64,000 nucleotides of DNA, taken from NCBI GenBank assembly GCA_902800965.1, contig CADCGK010000001.1:186001-250000 (forward strand). Reading direction: 5' to 3'. Below, piece after piece: positions 1-9,070 of the stretch. A program made the position numbers and the translations under genes. The stretch's first letter is position 1. Each line of letters starts with the position of its first letter. The DNA comes from an uncultured Bacteroidia bacterium (lineage in GTDB: Bacteria > Bacteroidota > Bacteroidia > Bacteroidales > F082). The notes under the pieces are model-generated. The model saw only the letters and a list, made by a program, of their open reading frames with translations. It made no database searches and was not told the origin of the DNA.

Positions 1-2
1 AC

Positions 3-77
3 ATCCTGCTGATCGCAACGTTTGTCCTCTTGCTACTCGGCTGGAAGAAAACCACAGCCGCCCCTGTTACTGAGTAA
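3..77 (+). CDS. C-terminal end of a membrane protein, cut by the window edge
   Basis: An open frame runs from the first bases to a TAA at 75-77. It encodes a strongly hydrophobic stretch (Ile, Leu, Val, Phe) followed by GWKK and a short polar tail. This looks like the last transmembrane helix and cytoplasmic end of an integral membrane protein. Too little is present to name a family. The stop is 25 nt before the DUF805 gene, so the two may be co-transcribed. Confidence 0.5.
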   Translation: MLLIATFVLLLLGWKKTTAAPVTE

Positions 78-102
78 CATTGTTGTTTTAAAATAAAAAA
101 TC

Positions 103-465
103 ATGAACGAATTTATTGCTGTAGCAAAACACGTATTCTTAAAGAACTACGTCAATTTTGAAGGCCGCGCCGGCCGTAAGGAATTTTGGTATGCCTTCTT
201 GTTTAGTTTCGTCGTTAGCTTTATCTTGGGATTGTTTGGCAGAATTGGCGCTATTCTGAGCGCTATTTGGTCATTGGCCATTCTGCTCCCCACCTTGAGC
301 GTTGGATGCCGTCGTTTGCACGACATCAACAAGCAGGGTTTGTTCCTGTTGCTTGCCCTCATCCCGATTGCGGGTATCATCATCCTCATCGTATGGTGGG
401 CTCAGGAAGGCGACAAAGAAGCTAACCAGTACGGTCCAGTACCGGAAGACGTTAAGCCTGAGTAA
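103..465 (+). CDS. DUF805 family small membrane protein
   Basis: A 120-residue inner-membrane protein. The N-terminal segment carries the family pattern around F-x-GRAGRKEFW, where the gene product leaves the cytosol and enters the first helix. Hydrophobic segments follow at roughly residues 30-55, 55-65 and 80-98, with the family's C-R-R-L-H-D-I loop at about 69-75. DUF805 has no established biochemical role. The length is normal for the family. The start ATG is the first in frame and gives the expected N-terminus. The gene ends just before a hairpin terminator shared with the opposing lipoprotein gene. Confidence 0.85.
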   Translation: MNEFIAVAKHVFLKNYVNFEGRAGRKEFWYAFLFSFVVSFILGLFGRIGAILSAIWSLAILLPTLSVGCRRLHDINKQGLFLLLALIPIAGIIILIVWWAQEGDKEANQYGPVPEDVKPE

Positions 466-480
466 TTTACGTGTAATGGC

Positions 481-512
481 AAAAAAAAGCCTCGCAATGC
501 GAGGCTTTTTTT
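481..512. terminator. Bidirectional hairpin terminator
   Basis: Stem GCCTCGC (489-495) pairs with GCGAGGC (499-505) around a 3-nt loop, flanked by an A-tract on the left and a T-tract on the right, so it can end transcription in both directions. The T-tract also supplies the TTA that is the stop codon of the minus-strand gene at 511. Confidence 0.9.
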
Positions 513-849
513 ATTGTTGCGCCTTAATAAAGCGATTCATCACCGAATCCATCACTCGTTCCAAGACATCTGGGTGATAGGTGTAATAATTCATGTTTTC
601 TTGAAAGATGGTATCGGTGATTTCGTAATGTTCAAACAATTGATCATAATAAGCTTTTTGCAAAGGAGTGACTTCCGTACCTGAAGATCTCTTCTGGGTG
701 AGTTCCGCCTCTATAAGATAGGAGTCGGTAAGCACATCAATCATCTGCTGTTCATCAAGGAACACCCGTGGCTTCTTGACCTTTTCCTTGTTGTTACAGG
801 AAGGAAAGGCCAGTAAAGCCAGCAACACAAGAAAACAGCATTTTCTCAT
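511..849 (-). CDS. DUF4296 lipoprotein
   Basis: A 112-residue predicted lipoprotein. A short charged N-terminus (MRKC) is followed by a hydrophobic core and a Cys after FPS, a loose Bacteroidota lipobox. The mature part matches the DUF4296 pattern: an acidic segment around M-I-D-V-L-T-D-S-Y-L-I-E-A, then Y-Y-x-x-L-F-x-H-Y and a C-terminal helix with V-M-D-S-V-M-N. Its role is unknown. I chose the start at 849 over the in-frame ATG at 870 because it gives a proper signal peptide and sits 7 nt after recQ, its likely operon partner. Confidence 0.8.
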   Translation of the reverse strand: MRKCCFLVLLALLAFPSCNNKEKVKKPRVFLDEQQMIDVLTDSYLIEAELTQKRSSGTEVTPLQKAYYDQLFEHYEITDTIFQENMNYYTYHPDVLERVMDSVMNRFIKAQQ

Positions 850-856
850 CACGGCA

Positions 857-3061
857 TCAATTTCCAACATCCGACATGAACTTGATGCGCATCAGACGCA
901 CCTCTTCCTCGCTGTATTCGTCTTCGCCAAGTTCCCGTAGTGCTTGCTGCACATCATCGGATTCAGCCTCCTGGAAATAATCGAGGATGTCTTCCTGATG
1001 ATAGATATCGATATTGTCTTCGATGTAATAATTCAGATCCAGACGGGTTCCAGAAGAGACGATGCTCTCTATTTCCGAAAGCAGTTCATCGAACGACAGG
1101 CCTTTGCCGTAGGCGATGTCCTCCAAAGGGATACGCTTGTCGATATTCTGGATGATGCTGATCTTCAGTGCAGACTTGTTGACCACCGACTTTACCACCA
1201 TGTCGTTCGGGCGGGTGATGTCGTTCTCTTCCACATACTCCTTAATCAACTTGATGAAAGGCTCTCCGAACTTCTCGGCCTTACCGGCACCAACACCGGC
1301 AATCTGGGTCATCTCTTCCTTGGTGATAGGATACTGGATGGCCATATCTTCCAATGACGGATCTTGGAAGATGACGAAAGGCGGCAAGTTGTTCTGCTTG
1401 GCAATGGTTTTGCGCAGGTCTTTCAGCATGGTGAACAAGGTGCGGTCGGTGCCGCTGTCCTTGCTCATGCCCATCGCCATGGCTTCGGCTTCTTCGTCGT
1501 CAGTTGCGTCATAGTCATGGTCCTTCACCAACATGATGGTATAAGGCTTTTTGATGAAGTCCCTACCTTCCTTGGTGATCTTCAGAACACCATAGTTTTC
1601 GATATCCTTGCTCAGCAACTTATGCACCAAGGCTTGACGGATGATGGCGGTCCAATACTTCTCATCATGATCACCGCCAGCGCCAAAGAATTCGTTATTC
1701 TCCTGCTTGGCTGCTTTGATGTCACCTGTCAGTTTACCGACGAGCAATTCAGCAATATGTTTGGTCTTAAAGAGCTGCTTGGTGTCCACTACAGCTTCAA
1801 GAATCAGTTTCATATCCTCTTTGCCGTCGAACTTTTCCTTGGGATAGCGGCAGTTGTCACAAGAACCGCAGTTATCCTTCTCATACTCCTCACCAAAATA
1901 ATGGAGCAGCAGACGGTGGCGGCAGACTGCTGATTCCGCATAAGTCACAGTTTCATTCAACAACTCTCGAGCGATCTCTTGTTCGGCAACATTCTTGCCT
2001 TTGTTGAATTTCTCAAGCTTATGGATATCCTCGTAATCATAGAAAGCAATGCAATTACCTTCCCCACCGTCACGACCGGCACGGCCCGTCTCCTGATAGT
2101 ATCCCTCCAAGCTCTTCGGGATATCGTGATGGATCACGAAACGCACATCGGGTTTGTCGATACCCATGCCGAAAGCGATAGTTGCCACGATGACATCGAC
2201 TTCCTCCATCAGGAACTTGTCTTGGTTCTCCTTGCGGGTCTGGCTATCCAATCCCGCATGGTAAGGCAAGGCGCGTATGCCGTTGACCACAAGCGTCTCG
2301 GCCAGTTCCTCCACTTTCTTCCTGCTCAGGCAATAAACGATGCCCGACTTGCCAGGATTCTGCTTGATATATTTGATGATATCCTTGATGACATCTTTGG
2401 TCTTGGGGCGCACCTCATAGTACAAGTTGGGGCGATCAAATGAAGATTTGAAAACTTTGGCATCCAGGATCTCCAAGTTTTTCATGATGTCCTGCTGCAC
2501 CTTCACCGTGGCGGTGGCAGTAAGAGCAATCACAGGCAGGTTCTTGCCAATGGAGTTGATGATAGGTCTTAACCGACGGTATTCCGGTCGGAAGTCATGG
2601 CCCCATTCCGAGATACAGTGTGCCTCGTCAATAGCCACAAACGAAATCTTCAAAGTCTTTAAAAACTCAACGGTTTCATCTTTGGTGAGCGATTCTGGTG
2701 CAACATAAAGCATTTTGGTCTTACCGCTCTTCAGATCCTCTTTTACCTCCAACAGCTCCGCCTTCGAAAGGGAAGAATTCATCACATGGGCGATACCCAA
2801 ATCGGTACCGAAATTTCGGATCATATCCACCTGATTCTTCATCAAGGCGATGAGGGGTGAGACCACAATGGCCGTACCTGCCTTCATCAAGGCTGGCAGC
2901 TGGTAGCAAAGCGACTTGCCTCCGCCAGTAGGCATCAACACGAAGGTATTGTTTCCTGCAAGCACACTTTTAATGATAGCTTCCTGATTCCCCTTGAACT
3001 GGTCAAATCCGAAGACATCCTTCAAAAGCTTGTGGATTGAAATCTCTTCTTTTTTCGCCAT
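857..3061 (-). CDS. recQ: ATP-dependent DNA helicase RecQ
   Basis: A 734-residue 3'-5' superfamily 2 helicase acting in recombination and stalled-fork repair. Domains in order: Walker A with PTGGGKSLCYQLP near residue 45; the DEAH box (AIDEAHCISEWGHDF) near 145; helicase C domain with QETGRAGRDG near 330; the RecQ zinc site with four Cys (CRHR...CGSCDNC) near 380-405; RQC winged helix to about 510; an HRDC domain at about 545-615; then a C-terminal acidic/helical extension of about 110 residues as in other Bacteroidota RecQ proteins. It is the first gene of a two-gene unit with the DUF4296 lipoprotein. Confidence 0.97.
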   Translation of the reverse strand: MAKKEEISIHKLLKDVFGFDQFKGNQEAIIKSVLAGNNTFVLMPTGGGKSLCYQLPALMKAGTAIVVSPLIALMKNQVDMIRNFGTDLGIAHVMNSSLSKAELLEVKEDLKSGKTKMLYVAPESLTKDETVEFLKTLKISFVAIDEAHCISEWGHDFRPEYRRLRPIINSIGKNLPVIALTATATVKVQQDIMKNLEILDAKVFKSSFDRPNLYYEVRPKTKDVIKDIIKYIKQNPGKSGIVYCLSRKKVEELAETLVVNGIRALPYHAGLDSQTRKENQDKFLMEEVDVIVATIAFGMGIDKPDVRFVIHHDIPKSLEGYYQETGRAGRDGGEGNCIAFYDYEDIHKLEKFNKGKNVAEQEIARELLNETVTYAESAVCRHRLLLHYFGEEYEKDNCGSCDNCRYPKEKFDGKEDMKLILEAVVDTKQLFKTKHIAELLVGKLTGDIKAAKQENNEFFGAGGDHDEKYWTAIIRQALVHKLLSKDIENYGVLKITKEGRDFIKKPYTIMLVKDHDYDATDDEEAEAMAMGMSKDSGTDRTLFTMLKDLRKTIAKQNNLPPFVIFQDPSLEDMAIQYPITKEEMTQIAGVGAGKAEKFGEPFIKLIKEYVEENDITRPNDMVVKSVVNKSALKISIIQNIDKRIPLEDIAYGKGLSFDELLSEIESIVSSGTRLDLNYYIEDNIDIYHQEDILDYFQEAESDDVQQALRELGEDEYSEEEVRLMRIKFMSDVGN

Positions 3062-3072
3062 AGTTTTCTCCT

Positions 3073-3104
3073 TTTGGTTTATCCAAACTTTTCAGTTATT
3101 TTTG
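3073..3104 (+). promoter_or_regulatory. Promoter for kdsD-lptB (TTTG-N20-TATTTTTG)
   Basis: TTTG at 3073-3076 and TATTTTTG at 3097-3104 are 20 nt apart, matching the Bacteroidota -33/-7 pattern. The leader to the kdsD ATG would be about 75 nt. Confidence 0.55.
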
Positions 3105-3135
3105 CAATCTCAAACAGATTCTATCGTTATCTTTA

Positions 3136-3167
3136 CAAAGTTATAATTATTTGTTTGTTCAAGTCAA
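3136..3167 (-). promoter_or_regulatory. Promoter for recQ (TTG-N21-TAACTTTG)
   Basis: On the minus strand TAACTTTG (3136-3143) fits TAnnTTTG, with TTG (3165-3167) 21 nt upstream. The recQ leader would be about 70 nt. This promoter and that of kdsD face each other, so the two leaders overlap. Confidence 0.5.
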
Positions 3168-3185
3168 GAAAAATCAAAGAAAAAA

Positions 3186-4151
3186 ATGCTTTCTTTCGGG
3201 GAAATACACAGAATAGCTGTTCAAGTTATTGAAAATGAATCAACTGCGGTAAAAAACATCATTCCTTTATTGGACGATGATTTTAGCAAGACCGTTCAGT
3301 TGATGCTTGAAAACAAAGGGAATATCGTATTTTCGGGGATTGGGAAGAGTGCCATCATCGCTCAAAAAATCACCGCCACCATGAATTCCACTGGCACGTC
3401 TTCTGTCTTTATGCACGCTGCCGATGCCATCCACGGCGATCTGGGTATCATCCGAGAGAACGATTTGGTCGTCCTGCTCTCGAAAAGCGGAGAGACACCC
3501 GAGATCAAGGTGTTGGTGCCGTTGATCAAATTGCGCGGCAACAAAATCATTGCCATCGTTGGAAACCGCAACAGCTATCTGGCACATCAAGCCGATCTTG
3601 TCCTTGACGTCACTGTAGGCGAGGAAGGATTGCCCGGCAACCCAGCCCCGACCTCAAGCTCGACCGCCCAGCTCGTGATGGGTGATGCACTGGCCATCTG
3701 CCTGATGAAGTGCCGCGGTTTCTCCACTGACGACTTCGCCAAGTTCCATCCGGGTGGTGCACTGGGCAAACAACTCTATCTGCGCGTCAAAGACCTATAT
3801 ATTAATAACGAGAAGCCCGAGGTCGGAATGGATGACAGCCTCGCCCAGGTCATCATTGAGATGACCAAAAAACGCCTCGGTGCCGCCATCGTCACCGACA
3901 ATGACAAATTGATGGGCATCATCACCGATGGCGATCTGCGACGTATGTTGCTGAAACATCCCGACATTGAACACGTCAAAGCCAAAGAGATCATGACCCC
4001 TAACCCAAAAACCATCAACGAGGATGACCTCGTGGCAGATGCCCTGCACAAGATGCGTCACAACAGCATCACCCAACTCCCTGTGCTTAAAGATGGCCGT
4101 TACGTGGGCGTCATACATCTACATGACATTTTAAAAGAAGGCGTATTATGA
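3186..4151 (+). CDS. kdsD: Arabinose-5-phosphate isomerase (KpsF/GutQ type)
   Basis: A 321-residue cytoplasmic enzyme converting ribulose 5-phosphate to arabinose 5-phosphate, the first step towards Kdo of LPS. The N-terminal SIS domain (about 1-190) shows SGIGKSA, the sugar-phosphate loop SKSGETPE near residue 99, and GNRNSYLA. The segment FHPGGALGK at about 187 is a hallmark of this family. Two CBS domains follow (about 205-262 and 270-321) with ITDGDLRR and [13 protein letters not shown]. The length is typical. The stop overlaps the lptB start by ATGA, so translation is probably coupled and Kdo supply is tied to LPS export. Confidence 0.95.
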   Translation: MLSFGEIHRIAVQVIENESTAVKNIIPLLDDDFSKTVQLMLENKGNIVFSGIGKSAIIAQKITATMNSTGTSSVFMHAADAIHGDLGIIRENDLVVLLSKSGETPEIKVLVPLIKLRGNKIIAIVGNRNSYLAHQADLVLDVTVGEEGLPGNPAPTSSSTAQLVMGDALAICLMKCRGFSTDDFAKFHPGGALGKQLYLRVKDLYINNEKPEVGMDDSLAQVIIEMTKKRLGAAIVTDNDKLMGIITDGDLRRMLLKHPDIEHVKAKEIMTPNPKTINEDDLVADALHKMRHNSITQLPVLKDGRYVGVIHLHDILKEGVL

Positions 4152-4891
4152 AACTTTGGACACAACATCTCATCAAGAAATACAAACAGCGCACTGTCGT
4201 TGACGATGTCAGCGTGCAACTGGAGCAAGGCCAGATCGTTGGACTGCTGGGGCCCAATGGCGCCGGCAAGACCACCACGTTCTACATGATCGTCGGACTT
4301 ATCAAGCCTTTCTCAGGCAAAGTCTTTCTTGAAGACAAGGAAATCACCACGGAACCCATGTACAAACGAGCCCAGATGGGCATCGGTTATCTAGCACAAG
4401 AAGCCTCTGTGTTCAGACAAATGACTGTTGAAGACAACATCTATTCTGTGATGCAGTTCAAAAAAGATTTGACCAAAGACGAAAGACTGGAAAAACTAGA
4501 ATCGCTGCTCGATGAATTCGGGCTGCAACATGTACGAAAAAACAAAGGCATACAGCTGTCAGGTGGAGAACGCAGAAGGACAGAAATTGCACGTGCACTT
4601 GCCGTCGATCCCAACTTCATCCTCCTCGATGAGCCCTTCGCTGGCGTCGATCCCATCGCCGTCGAAGACATTCAACGCATCATCGCCAAACTAAAAAAGA
4701 AAAACATCGGCGTGCTCATCACCGACCACAACGTCCACGAAACTTTGTCAATCACCGATTTCGACTACCTGCTCTTCGAAGGCAAAGTTCTCATGTCGGG
4801 AATACCGGAAGAACTGGCCGACGACCCTCACGTCCGTGACGTCTATCTCGGACATAACTTCGAATTCAAAAGGAAAGTCTTCAACGATTAA
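4148..4891 (+). CDS. lptB: LPS export ABC transporter ATPase LptB
   Basis: A 247-residue ATPase that powers LPS extraction from the inner membrane with LptF/G/C. Walker [15 protein letters not shown] lies near residue 36, the Q-loop in [10 protein letters not shown] near 82, the signature [15 protein letters not shown] near 139, and Walker [13 protein letters not shown] near 160. The switch segment [10 protein letters not shown] is characteristic of LptB rather than of general ABC ATPases. The gene is translationally coupled to kdsD. Its TAA (4889-4891) shares a TTAA tetranucleotide with the stop codon of the convergent pssA. Confidence 0.95.
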   Translation: MKLWTQHLIKKYKQRTVVDDVSVQLEQGQIVGLLGPNGAGKTTTFYMIVGLIKPFSGKVFLEDKEITTEPMYKRAQMGIGYLAQEASVFRQMTVEDNIYSVMQFKKDLTKDERLEKLESLLDEFGLQHVRKNKGIQLSGGERRRTEIARALAVDPNFILLDEPFAGVDPIAVEDIQRIIAKLKKKNIGVLITDHNVHETLSITDFDYLLFEGKVLMSGIPEELADDPHVRDVYLGHNFEFKRKVFND

Positions 4892-5592
4892 CGGTAGAAC
4901 AACACCGACATCAAGATATAGACCAACAAAATGAAAGGCAGTGCCACAAATCTGAAAATGGCAAAGCCCGCTATCGCTATGATCAAGAAAATCCAGCGGA
5001 CCTCGTTGCCTTTCCATGCAATTGACTTCATCTTGAAGGAGAAGAAAGGCAAGTTGCAAACCATCATGACAGAAAAGAGGATGACGATGCCAAGGCCGAG
5101 ATAAGGATTGAGCACGGGCTGGCCCAACAAACCCAACTGCCAAAATGCCAATGGCAATGAAGCCATGAAAATCGCCATAGGTGGCGTTGGGAGTCCGATA
5201 AAAGAGGTAGTCTGCCGAGTGTCCACATTGAACTTCGCCAAACGCACAGCTGAAAAAACCGGCAACAAAAAGGCAAAGCAAGCAAACAACGACACCTTAC
5301 CCACAGGCCAGATCGGCTCCAGCATTCCTTCGCTCATCAAATGATACATGATAAACCCAGGTGCGACACCAAAAGACACCACATCCGACAAAGAATCCAG
5401 GTCGCCTCCAATGGGCGAATGAGCATCCAATAAACGAGCGGCAAAGCCATCGAAAAAGTCAAACAGACCTGCGGCAAAAATCATGACGGCCGCAGCCACC
5501 GGCATCCCGGAAAAGGTAAACAGGATGGAAAAACAGCCTGAAATCAGGTTGCAGCAAGTGATGGTATTCGGTATGTGTTTCTTCAATCCCAT
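4888..5592 (-). CDS. pssA: CDP-diacylglycerol-serine O-phosphatidyltransferase
   Basis: A 234-residue inner-membrane enzyme making phosphatidylserine, the precursor of phosphatidylethanolamine. The CDP-alcohol phosphatidyltransferase signature is complete near residues 44-66: D-G-x2-A-R-x8-G-x3-D-x3-D, seen as FDGFAARL then GGDLDSLSD. Several hydrophobic helices follow. The N-terminus ([19 protein letters not shown]) is typical of bacterial PssA. It starts one base after the stop of the upstream beta-helix gene, so both probably lie on one mRNA. The 3' ends of pssA and lptB overlap by 4 bp. Confidence 0.93.
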   Translation of the reverse strand: MGLKKHIPNTITCCNLISGCFSILFTFSGMPVAAAVMIFAAGLFDFFDGFAARLLDAHSPIGGDLDSLSDVVSFGVAPGFIMYHLMSEGMLEPIWPVGKVSLFACFAFLLPVFSAVRLAKFNVDTRQTTSFIGLPTPPMAIFMASLPLAFWQLGLLGQPVLNPYLGLGIVILFSVMMVCNLPFFSFKMKSIAWKGNEVRWIFLIIAIAGFAIFRFVALPFILLVYILMSVLFYR

Positions 5593-5593
5593 G

Positions 5594-7171
5594 TCATTTT
5601 ACAGCTTTAAGGGTACAAACTTTGCCATCAACAGCGACCTCAATCAAATAGAGGCCAGGGGCAAGACGGTCAACAAGATCACCGATTTCCATGCTGTTTG
5701 AACCTTCAATATGGATAGTCTTGCTTGCAACACGATTGCCCGACATCGAATACACTATCACAACAGCATCCCCGGTTTTGTCAAGATTCAGCTCGACACT
5801 GCTTTGCCCATTAAGAGGATTGCCCACCAGTTTAGCAAAAGACGACACAATTTGGTTGTGTTGCACCGATGCCCCCGAATACTCGTATGGGCCCATATCT
5901 ATTCTGTCGTTAATAAGTCTAGGCATACCAGCTAAATCCAAGCCATGGGTAATGAAAGAAGGCGTCTTCTCGTTCCCGGCATCCCTGCAAGGGCTCCCCT
6001 CGCTAAGACGGAAATCATGATGCTCTGCATCCACAAAAAGCGGATCTGTATCGATAACATTTTCAAAAACACTAATCAAATCACCATTATGAATATGCTT
6101 TAATCCGCCTTCAACCAAACAATTATGAAATTCAGGCGCAAAGCCATCCATGGTCCAAGCCCACATTTGAGTAGTATCCATAACGCTACCCGATGCTGAA
6201 GGATAATTGCCAAAAACGATGCAGTTGTCTAATACCGGAGAACTATGTCCATAGAAAAAGACCCCGTTACAAGAGACACCTTCCGATTGGTTATTGGTAA
6301 CCAACACATTATAAATCAAAGGCGAAGAGTCCAACAACGCAAAGCCTCCGCCAAAATGCCCAGAAAAATTACCATCAAACAGCAGATTGGACAAAAGGCA
6401 CTCTTTCTCATGCGAACGTATGAGGTACAGCCCGCCTCCATTGAGACCTATATTATTAATAAAAGTGCCCCTGTCTATTCTAAACGAGCAACTGTCAAGG
6501 CTCAACGCTCCCCCAATACAGTAAGGCCCATAGTTGTCGCGGAATTCCATCCTTTCCATTTCAACATCACATTGTTGGAAGCAAGCACCTGCTCCATACA
6601 AGGCATTAGTGCCGTCATAGGTATAAACTTTGTTCTCGTTTATTTGACAATCAGAAAACTTCATATTAGAACCCCTCGCAAAAATGGCGCCCCCGAACTC
6701 TCGTGAAAAATTACAACGCAAAGTGGTATGGTTGATTTCCACGTCAGCACATTCATAAAAACACATCGCTCCCCCAAAACGATCCAACGTATCGGCCGCC
6801 TTGCCATACTGCAACAAGCAATAATCCATAACCACCTTGCCGGCTTTCATAAATTGGAATCCGTTCCATCCTCCAGAATCGGAATTGTAGATATGAAAAC
6901 CCGTGGTGTCGGCAAATGTAAACACAATGCTATCCTCTGGGGTACCCTTTGCCTTCAGCGAAGACCCATCAGCCACCATAATGCTATAAAACTTGTCAAA
7001 TAACACAGTTGTGCCTGGCGCAATCAACAAAGAGTCAACGATTTTCACATTTCCAGTTATCCTAATTGTGTCAGCATCCCAAACGCCAGACTGGGCGCCA
7101 CTCACTTCCACGGTTTGAGCCTTGGCAACAGCACACACCATTATTAATAATAAAAAGAGCTTGGTTCTCAT
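5594..7171 (-). CDS. Secreted right-handed beta-helix protein with T9SS sorting domain
   Basis: A 525-residue exported protein. The signal peptide ends at about residue 19 (AVAKAQ). The middle (about 60-380) has the Gly/Asn/Cys-rich periodicity of a parallel beta-helix (for example GGAIFARGSN, GGALSLDS, GGGFALLDSSP). Next comes the segment PLFVDAEHHDFRLSEGSPCRDAG, split here as DFRLSEGSPC and RDAGN, common in Bacteroidota surface beta-helix proteins. The last about 80 residues form a type A sorting domain ending in APGLYLIEV and a basic VCTLKAVK, expected to be cleaved or anchored at the surface by the T9SS. Substrate unknown. It lies one base upstream of pssA. Confidence 0.85.
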   Translation of the reverse strand: MRTKLFLLLIMVCAVAKAQTVEVSGAQSGVWDADTIRITGNVKIVDSLLIAPGTTVLFDKFYSIMVADGSSLKAKGTPEDSIVFTFADTTGFHIYNSDSGGWNGFQFMKAGKVVMDYCLLQYGKAADTLDRFGGAMCFYECADVEINHTTLRCNFSREFGGAIFARGSNMKFSDCQINENKVYTYDGTNALYGAGACFQQCDVEMERMEFRDNYGPYCIGGALSLDSCSFRIDRGTFINNIGLNGGGLYLIRSHEKECLLSNLLFDGNFSGHFGGGFALLDSSPLIYNVLVTNNQSEGVSCNGVFFYGHSSPVLDNCIVFGNYPSASGSVMDTTQMWAWTMDGFAPEFHNCLVEGGLKHIHNGDLISVFENVIDTDPLFVDAEHHDFRLSEGSPCRDAGNEKTPSFITHGLDLAGMPRLINDRIDMGPYEYSGASVQHNQIVSSFAKLVGNPLNGQSSVELNLDKTGDAVVIVYSMSGNRVASKTIHIEGSNSMEIGDLVDRLAPGLYLIEVAVDGKVCTLKAVK

Positions 7172-7187
7172 TGTTATTCTTTTGTAG

Positions 7188-7229
7188 TTTTTGCAAAAAT
7201 AGCAAAACTAAATGTTATTTTTGCAAAAA
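7188..7229. promoter_or_regulatory. Symmetric divergent promoter between the beta-helix gene and queA
   Basis: Two copies of the palindrome TTTTTGCAAAAA (7188-7199 and 7218-7229) are centred 30 bp apart. Each contains a TATTTTTG -7 box for one direction (plus 7216-7223, minus 7194-7201) and the TTTG -33 box for the other. The spacing of 22 nt is slightly long. The queA leader would be under about 10 nt. Confidence 0.55.
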
Positions 7230-7237
7230 AATCAACG

Positions 7238-8443
7238 ATGACGGTTAAGAACATTTCCATTGATGAATTTGACTACCCGCTTCCCGAAGAGCGTATCGCC
7301 AAATATCCCCTTGCAGAGCGAGATGCCTCCAAACTATTGGTGCTGAAAGACGGTAAGATCCAAGATTCCCAATTTAAACACATTGGTGATTTCCTGCCTC
7401 CAAAGGCATTGCTGGTTTTCAACGAAACCAAAGTAATCCGTGCCAGACTCCAATTTCAGAAAGATACTGGATCCCACATCGAAATCTTCTGCCTTGAACC
7501 CGAAAAAGATTACCAAATTGCTTTCAGCAGCGCTTCGCCGGTACGATGGAAATGTTTGGTGGGCAATTCAAAACGGTGGAGAGACGGTCTGCTAACAATG
7601 CAACTGAATGTCAATGGCAAGGAAGTGACACTTACCGCTGAACGGATTGAGAAAAACGACCAATACTCTGAAATTCAATTCTCCTGGGAGCCTTCCGGAA
7701 TCGCTTTCGCCTCCATCCTTGAAGCTGCAGGAGAGATCCCCCTCCCACCTTATTTAAATAGAGAAGCCGAACCAGAAGACCGAGACCGTTATCAAACCGT
7801 GTTTGCACGATATGACGGATCAGTGGCCGCCCCTACAGCAGGCTTGCATTTCACCAAATCGTTAATGGAACAACTTAGAGCCAAAGGTTTTGAACTTGAC
7901 GAGGTCACTTTGCACGTTGGTGCCGGCACGTTCCGTCCCGTATCCACCCCAACCATCGGAGAACACGCCATGCATTCCGAAACCATCATAGTCAGAAAGT
8001 CTCTAATCCAAAACCTCATCCAGCATCTCGGTAGCAGTATTATCCCAGTCGGAACTACCAGCACCCGCACCTTGGAGAGTTTATATTGGATAGGAATGAT
8101 GCTTCATGAACAAGGCATGGGACTGAAAAACTGGCACGTTGACCAATGGTACCCTTACGGGGAACACCCCGCCCTATCAACCCACGAAGCTTTACAAAAA
8201 GTGTTGGATTATCTCGACCTTCACCAACTGACCCGTCTGGAGGCAAGCACTTCTCTTATGATCGCCCCTCCATACAAAATGAAAGTCATCACCGGACTCA
8301 TCACAAATTTCCACCAGCCCAAAAGCACCTTGCTATTATTGGTCTCCGCACTCATTGGAGACCAGTGGAAAGAGGCCTATCGATATGCCCTGGAACATGG
8401 TTTCAGGTTCCTGAGTTATGGCGACAGCTGTATTTTTTTATAA
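7238..8443 (+). CDS. queA: S-adenosylmethionine:tRNA ribosyltransferase-isomerase
   Basis: A 401-residue cytoplasmic enzyme that transfers the ribosyl group of SAM to 7-aminomethyl-7-deazaguanine in tRNA, making epoxyqueuosine. Family motifs in order: FDYPLPEERIAKYPL near residue 10, FNETKVIRARL near 65, PLPPYLNR near 170, ARYDGSVAAPTAGLHFT near 190, HVGAGTFRPV near 227, and ITNFHQPKSTLLLLVSA near 355. The ATG chosen lies 14 nt after a strong -7 box. It is slightly longer than the E. coli protein, as is usual in Bacteroidota. No other queuosine genes are in the window. Confidence 0.95.
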   Translation: MTVKNISIDEFDYPLPEERIAKYPLAERDASKLLVLKDGKIQDSQFKHIGDFLPPKALLVFNETKVIRARLQFQKDTGSHIEIFCLEPEKDYQIAFSSASPVRWKCLVGNSKRWRDGLLTMQLNVNGKEVTLTAERIEKNDQYSEIQFSWEPSGIAFASILEAAGEIPLPPYLNREAEPEDRDRYQTVFARYDGSVAAPTAGLHFTKSLMEQLRAKGFELDEVTLHVGAGTFRPVSTPTIGEHAMHSETIIVRKSLIQNLIQHLGSSIIPVGTTSTRTLESLYWIGMMLHEQGMGLKNWHVDQWYPYGEHPALSTHEALQKVLDYLDLHQLTRLEASTSLMIAPPYKMKVITGLITNFHQPKSTLLLLVSALIGDQWKEAYRYALEHGFRFLSYGDSCIFL

Positions 8444-8551
8444 AAAATTTTATTCCAAATTATTTTTTGGCACGGTAATTGATATTTTTTGAAGTGAAAA
8501 CGATAATAAAAAAACCTAACAAATAAATTAACAATTTAAAACTTAAACATC

Positions 8552-9022
8552 ATGAAAAAAGCATTATTACTCGGTGTCATGGCTCTCTTCGCCTTCAACA
8601 TTGCAAACGCCCAAAACGTCAAAGAGCAAAAGTCAGTTGACCAACAGAAGATGGAAAAAGAAAAGTATCAGATCTCAACCGCAAACACCACAGCCCCTAC
8701 AAACACAATGAAAAGAACTGATGGTAAAGATGCCGCTAGCGTTTCTGATCCTAAGCTGAGCGCCCAGGAAAGCTCAACCACCACCAAGATCAACACCGTT
8801 GAAAAGACCAACAAGAACCAAACCCCCAAGAGACTGAAGGCCAGCGAAATGTCAAGAACAGACAAAGCTTCCATCGGCACAAAGAAAGGATCAGCCCTGA
8901 AACCAATTACCAACGATCCCACAAGCAAAAAAACAGCTGCTCCTACAGTGATTAAGAGACCCAAGAAGCAAGACGAAGTCAAGCAAGATGCAAAAGCTAA
9001 CGAAAAGCCAGTCATCAAATAA
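8552..9022 (+). CDS. Small basic, low-complexity secreted protein, unknown function
   Basis: 156 residues. A clear signal peptide (MKKALLLGVMALFAFNIANAQ) is followed by about 135 residues dominated by Lys, Thr, Ala, Ser, Asn and Gln, with no hydrophobic core, no Cys and no recognisable domain. The mature protein should be strongly basic and disordered, probably periplasmic or surface-exposed. It stands alone, with a 108-nt A/T-rich upstream region and its own strong terminator, so it is a monocistronic unit. I cannot assign a function. Confidence 0.75.
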   Translation: MKKALLLGVMALFAFNIANAQNVKEQKSVDQQKMEKEKYQISTANTTAPTNTMKRTDGKDAASVSDPKLSAQESSTTTKINTVEKTNKNQTPKRLKASEMSRTDKASIGTKKGSALKPITNDPTSKKTAAPTVIKRPKKQDEVKQDAKANEKPVIK

Positions 9023-9037
9023 ACTAATGGCCAAGAC

Positions 9038-9070
9038 AAAAAAAGCAGGCTCTCAAAGCCTGCTTTTTTT
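9038..9070. terminator. Bidirectional hairpin terminator
   Basis: Stem GCAGGCT (9045-9051) pairs with AGCCTGC (9057-9063) around CTCAA, flanked by A- and T-tracts. It serves both the small secreted protein and the convergent prenyl synthase, whose stop codon (9069-9071) begins in the T-tract. Confidence 0.9.

Noticed and set aside
8461..8491. Promoter for the small basic secreted protein
   Set aside because: TA and TTTG are separated by three bases instead of two, and the upstream TTTG is only 13 nt away, so I did not call it.
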